Of a DNA stretch of 64,000 bases, positions 15,101-24,450 are shown one piece after another. Below the pieces are notes generated by a model that was not told the origin of the DNA, did not search any database, and was given only the letters and a program-made list of their open reading frames with translations. Every line of letters begins with the position of its first letter. Position 1 is the first letter of the stretch. A program made the translations under genes and the position numbers. Source of the stretch: Closterium sp. Naga37s-1 (taxonomy: Eukaryota; Streptophyta; Zygnematophyceae; Desmidiales; Closteriaceae); NCBI GenBank assembly GCA_947471745.1, contig CANJKZ010000922.1, positions 384,501 to 448,500 on the forward strand, written 5' to 3'.

Positions 15101-18100
15101 GTGCATGGGTGCATGGGTGCATGGGTGCATGGGTGCATGGGTGCATGGGTGCATGGGTGCATGGGTGCATGGGTGCATGGGTGCGTGGGTGCGTGGGTGC
15201 GTGGGTGCGTGGGTGCGTGGGTGCGTGGGTGCGTGGGTGCGTGGGTGCATGGGTGCGTGGGTGCATGGGTGCATGGGTGCATGGGTGCATGGGTGCATGG
15301 GTGCATGGGTGCATGGATGCATGCATGGGTGCATGGATGCATGCATGGGTGCATGGGTGCATGGGTGCATGGGTGCATGGGTGCATGGGTGCATGGGTGC
15401 ATGGGTGCATGGGTGCATGGGTGCATGGGTGCATGGGTGCATGGGTGCATGGGTGCATGGGTGCATGGGTGCATGGGTGCATGGGTGCATGGGTGCATGG
15501 GTGCATGGGTGCATGGGTGCATGGGTGCATGGGTGCATGGGTGCATGGATGCATGCATGGGGGCATGGGTGCATGGGTGCATGGGTGCATGGGTGCATGG
15601 GGGCATGGGGGCATGGGTGCATGGGTGCATGGGTGCATGGGTGCATGGAAGCATGGGTGCATGGGTGCATGGGTGCATGGATGCATGCATGGGTGCATGG
15701 GTGCATGGGTGCATGGGTGCATGGGTGCATGGGTGCATGGGTGCATGGGTGCATGGGTGCGTGGGTGCATGGGTGCGTGGGTGCGTGGGTGCATGGGTGC
15801 GTGGGTGCATGGGTGCATGGGTGCATGGGTGCATGGGTGCATGGGTGCATGGGTGCATGGGTGCATGGGTGCATGGGTGCATGGGTGCATGGGTGCATGG
15901 GTGCATGGGTGCATGGGTGCATGGGTGATGCATGGATGCATGCATGGGTGCATGGGTGCATGGGTGCATGGGTGCATGGGTGCATGGGTGCATGGGTGCA
16001 TGGGTGCATGGGTGCATGGGTGCATGGGTGCATGGGTGCATGGGTGCATGGGTGCATGGATGCATGCATGGGTGCATGGGTGCATGGGTGCATGGGTGCA
16101 TGGGTGCATGGGTGCATGGGTGCATGGGTGCATGGGTGCATGGGTGCATGGGTGCATGGGTGCATGGGTGCATGGATGCATGCATGGGTGCATGGGTGCA
16201 TGGGTGCATGGGTGCATGGGTGCATGGGTGCATGGGTGCATGGGTGCATGGGTGCATGGGTGCATGGAAGCATGGGTGCATGGAAGCATGGGTGCATGGA
16301 AGCATGGGTGCATGGGTGCATGGGTGCATGGTGCATGGGTGCATGGATGCATGCATGGGTGCATGGATGCATGCATGGGTGCATGGGTGCATGGGTGCAT
16401 GGGTGCATGGATGCATGCATGGGTGCATGGGTGCATGGGTGCATGGGTGCATGGGTGCATGGGTGCATGGGTGCATGGGTGCATGGGTGCATGGGTGCAT
16501 GGGTGCATGGGTGCATGGGTGCATGGGTGCATGGGTGCATGGGTGCATGGGTGCATGGAAGCATGGGTGCATGGGTGCATGGGTGCATGGGTGCATGGGT
16601 GCATGGGTGCATGGGTGCATGGGTGCATGGGTGCATGGGTGCATGGGTGCATGGGTGCATGGGTGCATGGGTGCATGGGTGCATGGGTGCATGGGTGCAT
16701 GGGTGCATGGGTGCATGGGTGCATGGGTGCATGGGTGCATGGGTGCATGGGTGCATGGAAGCATGGGTGCATGGGTGCATGGGTGCATGGGTGCATGGGT
16801 GCATGGGTGCATGGGTGCATGGGTGCATGGGTGCATGGGTGCATGGGTGCATGGGTGCATGGGTGCATGGGTGCATGGAAGCATGGGTGCATGGGTGCAT
16901 GGGTGCATGGGTGCATGGGTGCATGGGTGCATGGGTGCATGGGTGCATGGAAGCATGGGTGCATGGAAGCATGGGTGCATGGGTGCATGGGTGCATGGGT
17001 GCATGGGTGCATGGGTGCATGGGTGCATGGAAGCATGGGTGCATGGGTGCATGGGTGCATGGGTGCATGGGTGCATGGAAGCATGGGTGCATGGGTGCAT
17101 GGGTGCATGGGTGCATGGGTGCATGGGTGCATGGGTGCATGGGTGCATGGGTGCATGGAAGCATGGGTGCATGGGTGCATGGGTGCATGGGTGCATGGGT
17201 GCATGGGTGCATGGGTGCATGGGTGCATGGGTGCATGGAAGCATGGGTGCATGGAAGCATGGGTGCATGGGTGCATGGGTGCATGGGTGCATGGGTGCAT
17301 GGGTGCATGGAAGCATGGGTGCATGGAAGCATGGGTGCATGGGTGCATGGGTGCATGGGTGCATGGTGCATGGGTGCATGGGTGCATGGAAGCATGGGTG
17401 CATGGGTGCATGGTGCATGGGTGCATGGGTGCATGGAAGCATGGGTGCATGGGTGCATGGGTGCATGGGTGCATGGGTGCATGGGTGCATGGGTGCATGG
17501 GTGCATGGGTGCATGGGTGCATGGAAGCATGGGTGCATGGGTGCATGGGTGCATGGGTGCATGGGTGCATGGGTGCATGGGTGCATGGGTGCATGGGTGC
17601 ATGGGTGCATGGGTGCATGGATGCATGCATGGGTGCATGGGTGCATGGATGCATGCATGGGTGCATGGGTGCATGGGTGCATGGGTGCATGGGTGCATGG
17701 GTGCATGGGTGCATGGGTGCATGGGATGCATGGTGCATGGGTGCATGGGTGCATGGGTGCATGGGTGCATGGGTGCATGGGTGCATGGGTGCATGGGTGC
17801 ATGGGTGCATGGGTGCATGGGTGCATGGGTGCATGGGTGCATGGGTGCATGGGTGCATGGGTGCATGGGTGCATGGGTGCATGGGTGCATGGGTGCATGG
17901 GTGCATGGGTGCATGGGTGCATGGGTGCATGGGTGCATGGGTGCATGGGTGCATGGGTGCATGGGTGCATGGGTGCATGGGTGCATGGGTGCATGGGTGC
18001 ATGGGTGCATGGGTGCATGGGTGCATGGGTGCATGGGTGCATGGGTGCATGGGTGCATGGGTGCATGGGTGCATGGGTGCATGGGTGCATGGGTGCATGG

Positions 18101-19904
18101 GTGCATGGGTGCATGGGTGCATGGAAGCATGGGTGCATGGGTGCATGGGTGCATGGGTGCATGGGTGCATGGGTGCATGGGTGCATGGGTGCATGGGTGC
18201 ATGGGTGCATGGGTGCATGGGTGCATGGGTGCATGGGTGCATGGAAGCATGGGTGCATGGGTGCATGGGTGCATGGGTGCATGGGTGCATGGGTGCATGG
18301 GTGCATGGGTGCATGGGTGCATGGAAGCATGGGTGCATGGAAGCATGGGTGCATGGGTGCATGGGTGCATGGGTGCATGGGTGCATGGGTGCATGGGTGC
18401 ATGGAAGCATGGGTGCATGGGTGCATGGGTGCATGGGTGCATGGGTGCATGGAAGCATGGGTGCATGGGTGCATGGGTGCATGGGTGCATGGGTGCATGG
18501 GTGCATGGGTGCATGGGTGCATGGGTGCATGGGTGCATGGAAGCATGGGTGCATGGGTGCATGGGTGCATGGGTGCATGGGTGCATGGGTGCATGGGTGC
18601 ATGGGTGCATGGGTGCATGGAAGCATGGGTGCATGGAAGCATGGGTGCATGGGTGCATGGGTGCATGGGTGCATGGGTGCATGGGTGCATGGGTGCATGG
18701 AAGCATGGGTGCATGGGTGCATGGGTGCATGGGTGCATGGGTGCATGGGTGCATGGGTGCATGGGTGCATGGGTGCATGGGTGCATGGGTGCATGGGTGC
18801 ATGGAAGCATGGGTGCATGGGTGCATGGGTGCATGGGAGCATGGAAGCATGGGTGCATGGGTGCATGGGTGCATGGGTGCATGGGTGGATGGGTGCATGG
18901 GTGCATGGGTGCATGGGTGCATGGATGCATGGGTGCATGGGTGCATGGGTGCATGGGTGCATGGGTGCATGGGTGCATGGGTGCATGGGTGCATGGGTGC
19001 ATGGGTGCATGGGTGCATGGGTGCATGGGTGCATGGGTGCATGGGTGCATGGGTGCATGGGTGCATGGGTGCATGGGTGCATGGGTGCATGGGTGCATGG
19101 GTGCATGGGTGCATGGGTGCATGGGTGCATGGGTGCATGGGTGCATGGGTGCATGGGTGCATGGGTGCATGGGTGCATGGGTGCATGCATGGGTGCATGG
19201 GTGCATGGGTGCATGGGTGCATGGGTGCATGGGTGCATGGGTGCATGGGTGCATGGGTGCATGGGTGCATGGGTGCATGGGTGCATGGGTGCATGGGTGC
19301 ATGGATGCGTGCATGGGTGCATGGATGCGTGCATGGGTGCATGGGTGCATGGGTGCATGGGTGCATGGGTGCATGGGTGCATGGGTGCATGGGTGCATGG
19401 GTGCATGGGTGCATGGGTGCATGGGTGCATGGGTGCATGGGTGCATGGGTGCATGGGTGCATGGGTGCATGGAAGCATGGGTGCATGGGTGCATGGGTGC
19501 ATGGGTGCATGGGTGCATGGGTGCATGGGTGCATGGGTGCATGGGTGCATGGGTGCATGGGTGCATGGGTGCATGGGTGCATGGGTGCATGGGTGCATGG
19601 AAGCATGGGTGCATGGGTGCATGGGTGCATGGGTGCATGGGTGCATGGGTGCATGGGTGCATGGGTGCATGGGTGCATGGGTGCATGGGTGCATGGGTGC
19701 ATGGGTGCATGGGTGCATGGGTGCATGGGTGCATGGGTGCATGGGTGCATGGGTGCATGGGTGCATGGAAGCATGGGTGCATGGGTGCATGGGTGCATGG
19801 GTGCATGGGTGCATGGGTGCATGGGTGCATGGGTGCATGGGTGCATGGGTGCATGGGTGCATGGGTGCATGGGTGCATGGAAGCATGGGTGCATGGGTGC
19901 ATGG
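112..19904. repeat. Giant octamer satellite (TGCATGGG)n
   Basis: About 19.8 kb, roughly 2,470 units, of the 8-bp unit TGCATGGG. Frequent variants are TGCGTGGG (often in runs of 8-13 units, for example near 2390-2470 and 5712-5820), units containing GGAAGC (common after about 7.6 kb) and TGGATGCATGCATGGG. Occasional single-base insertions shift the register. Longer blocks recur. A unit with GCGGGTGGGCATGGG appears near 8695 and 10923, and GGTTTGCATGGG appears near 5572, 8844, 11063, 12059 and 14373. This indicates amplification of 2-2.5 kb segments as well as single units. Because 8 is not a multiple of 3 and no phase of the unit makes a stop, very long open frames exist by arithmetic alone. 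I see no gene here. It is not a plant telomere repeat (TTTAGGG type). Confidence 0.97.
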
Positions 19905-20200
19905 CCCATGCCTTTGGCCTGGGAAAAGCCATGGCAGGTGGGTGGTAAAGGAGGGAATGGGCAGGTGCGTGGGTGTATGTGTGCATGTTGTGTGCATGCA
20001 TGCGTGGGTGGGGGCATGACCCATGCCTTTGGACTGGGAAAAGCTGCAGGTGGGCTGGGGGGGGGGCACTTAGGTGGGTCACGGTACAGGGGTACTTGCA
20101 TGGGTGCATGGGTGGGTGCATGGGTGGGTGTATGGCTCATGCCTTTGGACTGGGAAAGGCCGTGGCATGTGTGTTACAGGGAAAAGGGGCAGGCAGATGA
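19899..20200. repeat. Right border: three tandem copies of the ~115-bp repeat
   Basis: Three copies of a segment containing CATGCCTTTGGMCTGGGAAA start near 19899, 20011 and 20131, about 112-120 bp apart. They are separated by GTGGGTGCATGGG-like spacer. A fourth copy lies left of the satellite at 50-110. The spacers themselves contain octamer-like pieces, so the satellite probably grew inside one spacer of this repeat. Confidence 0.7.
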
Positions 20201-20280
20201 GTGCATGGTGCATGGGTGCATGATGGGTGTTTGATGGGTGCATGGGTGTGTGATGGGTCCATGGGTGCATGGGTATATGA

Positions 20281-20560
20281 GCTTCCCTCCCTCCACTCCC
20301 CTTTCCTCCTATCCCTCTCCCCTCCCTCCATTCCCCTTTCCTCCTACCCCTCTCCCCTCCCTCCACTCCCCTTTCCTCCTATCCCTCTCCCCTCCTTTCA
20401 CCTGAGTTTCTTGACCTGCCTGGGCAGCCACTCACGTCTCATGCCCTCTCCTTCGCGATGCTTACCCCTCCTCACTCACCTTTCCTCCTCTCCTCCTTTC
20501 ACCTGAGTTTCTTGACCTGCCTGGTGTGCAACTCACGTCTCATCAATGCTCCCTCCCTCT
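20281..20560. repeat. CT-rich minisatellite and a duplicated intron segment
   Basis: 20281-20395 holds about three copies of a ~34-bp pyrimidine unit (CTCCCCTTTCCTCCTA core). After it, a ~45-bp segment beginning CCTGAGTTTCTTGACCTGCC occurs twice, near 20401 and 20501. The whole stretch is pyrimidine-rich and leads into a splice acceptor at 20576-20578, so it is most simply read as intron. Confidence 0.6.
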
Positions 20561-20578
20561 CCCTGCCTCCCCATGCAG

Positions 20579-20713
20579 GCTTGGCCAATCAGCAGCACAT
20601 ATGGCATGCTCATGGGCTTCTTGATTGGACTGCTTCTCCCCCTCATTGCCACGTGGCTGTTACCACCAAAGATTGTCTCACAATTGCTACACTACAAACA
20701 TCATGTTGCTTAG
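20579..20713 (+). CDS. Last exon of an unidentified membrane protein (partial)
   Basis: A pyrimidine tract and CAG acceptor (20576-20578) are followed by 44 codons and a TAG. The peptide begins AWPISSTYGM, continues with a strongly hydrophobic stretch (LMGFLIGLLLPLIATWLL) and ends in a short basic tail (HYKHHVA). It reads as one membrane span next to a C-terminus. I do not recognise the family. The upstream exons were not found. They must lie in 19905-20280, which shows nothing exon-like, or left of the satellite, which would put 20 kb of octamer repeat in an intron. No donor partner is visible, so this could be chance. Confidence 0.4.
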   Translation, partial: AWPISSTYGMLMGFLIGLLLPLIATWLLPPKIVSQLLHYKHHVA

Positions 20714-21057
20714 CCACGAAAAAATATGTCTTGCTCTACCTTATCAAGACTGCTCAGAGTGCCCTGCACCAGCAGTACATGTCACAAGGCTTTTATTACT
20801 TAATCAATACATGTAGGAACAGCAACACACACACTTGGAACCTGCAAAAATGTAAGATCTAAGAGGGGAGGGGCCATCGATCGATAACCATCCCCATCAG
20901 CACAGCCACCAAACAGCAGCAGCCACACCTAATTTCCACGTGTAGAAAGAAGTCCATGGGTGAATGGATGGACCCGAAGACCACCCCAGAAATCGAGGGG
21001 GGGTATTCACAAACGGACTGTTCAGACTTGCATGAAGTTGACGCCCAGATGGATGTG
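20714..21057. other. Intergenic, between convergent genes
   Basis: This lies between the stop of the plus-strand terminal exon and the stop of the minus-strand phosphate transporter. It probably holds both 3' UTRs. No ORF with family similarity and no clear repeat were seen. Confidence 0.5.
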
Positions 21058-21641
21058 TCAGAAGAAAGTGGGGACGATCTGAGACAGAGCAGCGGAGTAC
21101 ATTATAGCGAGAGCTGCGCCAGCGGGAATGGTAATTGCCCACGACGCAGCAATCTCCGCCAAAACCTCCCCGCGCACTCCCCCGCTTCCCCCTTGCGCCA
21201 GACCCACCCCCATAACCGCTCCCACCAACGTGTGCGTCGCCGAGACTGGTAACCCCAATCGCGACGCCAGCACCACCACCGAGGCTGCTGCGAATTCAGC
21301 TGCGAACCCACGAGTTGGGGTAATTTCGGTAATTTTCCCGCCGATTGTCGAAATCACCTGGTAACCACACACGAGTAGTCCTGCGACGATGCCGAAACCA
21401 CCCCACATGAGAATGTGCGTGGTTGGCGCCGCAGCGGCCGCGGCAACAGCAGCATCCGCAGCATCAGGAGAGGTAGCGGCAACAGCAGAAGCGGAAAGGA
21501 TGTTGAGAGCTGCAGCGATGGGCCCGATCGCGTTTGCGACGTCGTTCGAGCCATGGGCGAACGACATGAAACACGCGGATAGAACCTGGAGATACCCAAA
21601 AATGGAGTACACTGTTCGTTGTTGTTCCCCCTTGCATGCTC

Positions 21642-21678
<37 letters not shown>

Positions 21679-23390
21679 CCGAGACGTTTGTCTTCCGTCT
21701 AGCAGGCTAAGCGACTTGCTTAGCTCCTTTAATTGACTCCCAACCTGCTTTTCCATGAAGAGAGATGCTACACTCGCGGCAACTGTACCCGCTGCAAGAG
21801 ACTCCAACGCGGCTGGCGCAAACGCGGCGTCTCCAGTGAATAACGAGGATAACGAAAACGCGAACACGCCCAGCCCAACGAGGTACGGAGCGGCGCTGGA
21901 AGCGGCGTGGGCGGGCGAATCGGCTTCGTAAACGAATTTCTGAATTGCGGTGTAGATACTGTACGCTACAGTAGCTCCGAGAACAGGCGAGAGCACCCAG
22001 GAGGAGGCCACGTGGGACAGCGAGTCCCAGCAAACCGCGTCCGCGCCGCCGTAGACGAAACCGAACCCCACCATCGCGCCTACGATGCAATGCGTGGTCG
22101 ACACGGGCCAGCCGAAGTGCGTCGCAATCTGGAATTACGCGATGCGAGAGAAGGGGACACGTGTGGAAACCGAGAATTAGGCTAAAACAGACTGGCGGGA
22201 GACACGCGGCAGGGAGAGGAGGAGATTGGTGTGCGTTTTGGATTCGAGGAATCTTTATTCAAACCAATAGCCATTAATTTTTATTAATGTGAAGTTGGTG
22301 GCACAACCAGGGACTCTTGTTTCGATTTCCATATTATGTTTTGATTCTCCAGAGGTAGGGAGAAGAGGAGGGGGAAGGGTGGGGGGAGGATAAGGAGGTT
22401 TGCACAAGACGTGGACCGTACCTGTAGCCACGTGCCGGCAGCAGCGAGCGATGAGATCATGCCAGTGAAAAGAAGCGGTTGATCGTTCACAAACAGCCCC
22501 GGGTCAATGATCCCCGTCTGCATCGTGTCGCTCACGTGCGACCCGACCAGCATCGCGCCGCCAAATTCCAGAACCCCTGCCACGAGCACCGCGGTCCGCA
22601 TCGACAGCGCGCCCGACCCGACGGAGGTGCCCATTGCGTTTGACACGTCATTCGCGCCGATGTTCCACGCCATGTACAGCCCGATCATCGCCGTGATGTA
22701 CGCTAGCACGTTCGTCTGCAGCGGCGCGTCGGCGGAGAGAAACCCGAGGCCGAACGGCGCAGCGACGGCGCACGCGGCGATCACGGCGACCATCGCGGCG
22801 GCAGTCATGGGGGAAATCTCCAAGGCTTCCGCCATGCTCTTTGCGCCGATTGCCGCGGAACGCGGAGCTCCGGTAGGCTCGCGGATGGAGTCGCCAAGCC
22901 CGACGGACAACCCATTCGGCACCGGCACGGCGACCGCGATTGCGGTGGGCTCTCCACGCAACACAGCGGTGCTTCCGCTGCTCGCGCGCGCCTTGGCGGA
23001 GCGCTGCCTTTGCGCCTTCGTCGGTTGCGCGCGGGGCGGTGGCGCGGCTACGCGTGGGGGGACCTTCACGGGAGACCACGCGGAGTACTCCCCGCCTCCA
23101 CCGCTCTTTCCGTCACCGAGGCGGAGGACACCGCCCCACTTCTGAGCGCCCTCGTCGATACGCGACGCGCGGTTGTGCGAGTGGTGCACCGCGGAAGGCG
23201 CAGCTCGTCGCCGTCGGGAACGGGAGCACGGCGATTGGCCGAGCGGAGCGAACGGCAAGGTGAAGCGGCTCAGTGAGTGGGCGGGCGGAGTTGAGTGTAG
23301 CGAGCTCGACGGCAGCTGAAAAGTCGCTTGTGGTGAGCGTTGTTGAGAAGCCATGTTCGTTACGCACCTAACGGTGCACGTAGAAGCCAT
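21058..23390 (-). CDS. PHT2;1: PHT2-type plastid phosphate transporter (PiT/PHO4 family)
   Basis: Ion-coupled inorganic phosphate importer, by family expected in the chloroplast inner envelope. There are two exons: 22422-23390 (323 codons, from ATG) and 21058-22128 (356 codons plus TGA). The intron has donor CAG/GTACGG, acceptor CAG/ATT and phase 0. The 679-aa product is longer than the roughly 590 aa of Arabidopsis PHT2;1. About 180 N-terminal residues are Ser/Arg/Pro-rich and transit-peptide-like. Both PHO4 halves are visible: GANDVSNAMGTSVGS in exon 1, and HGSNDVANAIGP in exon 2. GWPVSTTHCIVGAMVGFG spans the start of exon 2, and LPVSATHTLVGAVMG lies near the C-terminus. A CTG-coded run of ten or so Ala sits in the hydrophilic central loop. 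Initiation could instead be at the second Met, codon 13. Confidence 0.93.
21645..21677. repeat. CTG trinucleotide run in PHT2 exon 2
   Basis: About ten consecutive CTG triplets on the plus strand read as GCA (Ala) codons in the minus-strand transporter gene. They lie in the loop between the two PHO4 halves. Confidence 0.85.
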
Positions 23391-24450
23391 GATCGTTAGC
23401 AGTTAGTTCTTCGTGAAATTGCTAGTTCACGCGAAGGAAGACGATATATAATTATTAGACACTTATGAGAAACGCCTCGTTGGCTTCAAAGTAAAGGATT
23501 AAAGTGGCACGAAATGTTGAAGACCTGCTTGGATAAGCTTGTGGCTTTCGAATCTGCCAGCAAGCGCGGAAATCGGGGGAAAGGTCACGAATGCACGAGG
23601 ACGGGGATTGGAACAAACACTATCGAAGTTGGAAACTGGTGGCGCGAAATTTATGCCAAGAATGTGGCAGGTGGTGTGGTGTGGTGTGCCAGGCAGTATG
23701 GCAGAACAACCATGGAAAAACGCGAGCTGGTTGGAAAATTGAAGCGAGCAGAGGGAGGTTCGAGTGAGGAGCGGGAGGTGCTCAGATGGAGCGAATGGCA
23801 GTGGAGAGACGAAGAATGGGGACGCGGAATCATTCGTCCGTCCGGACCGCGTTGGAGGGAATCTCTGATGGAGCACCACTGGGTGTCCGTTCACCAGCGG
23901 AATCTCCACCATTCCATTGGATTTTGCAAATGCGCTGCGGTTGCGTGGAGTGTGGCTTGCTGACGGGGTGGGTTTCTGGGGCTGGTTACGGGGAGGAATG
24001 GCGACAGGTTGGGAAGGAGGGCTGGGATTGACTGGTACACGTCGAAAAGGAATCTCCAGAGGACCCGGAGGGAATATTTTTACACCCAGGGAGTGCATTT
24101 CAGCAGCAGCTCCTGCCAGCCTTGCAAATATTTTCTTTCTACTGGTTGAATCGGGAAACTTCTCAACGAATTTCGCAACGTGGAAAAAAATCTGCTGTGC
24201 CTTGTCCACGTAGCGGTATTCCGTCAAGGCTTATGCTAAACGTTGACCTACCGAAGTCGATGGTAAGATGCCCGAAATTAGTATATTTTAACAGGAAGCT
24301 TTGACCAATAGCATATATTTTAACAGGAAGCTTTGACCAATAGCAAGGCACCTTCGCATCCATCTACACGTGGCTCGGCAAGAATCAGTACCGATTTTCC
24401 GCGATATGGCGACTTCGGTTAGCAGAACAATTGTGACGCACATCATAAGC
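23391..24450. other. Intergenic: PHT2 5' region and MDH-like 3' region
   Basis: This lies between two minus-strand genes. Both strands are fairly open. The longest minus-strand frame (23499-24227, 242 codons) starts at a non-ATG codon; its first ATG is near 24103. It contains AQQIFFHVAKFVEKF but no domain I recognise, so I do not call it a gene. At 24283-24345 a ~32-bp segment containing TTTTAACAGGAAGCTTTGAC is directly repeated. Confidence 0.4.

Noticed and set aside
112-19904. Telomere or interstitial telomeric repeat
   Set aside because: The unit TGCATGGG does not match TTTAGGG, TTTTAGGG or TTAGGG, and single-copy genes flank it on one side.
28-20234. Giant open frames (about 6,600 codons) reading MGAWVHGC repeats on the plus strand and PMHPCTHA on the minus strand
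   Set aside because: An 8-bp unit without stop in any phase opens all frames and gives the same peptide in each. There is no start context, composition or domain evidence for a protein.
23499-24227. 242-codon minus-strand frame as a gene
   Set aside because: The frame begins at a non-ATG codon with no clear acceptor, and nothing in it resembles a known domain. It is noted only in the intergenic entry.
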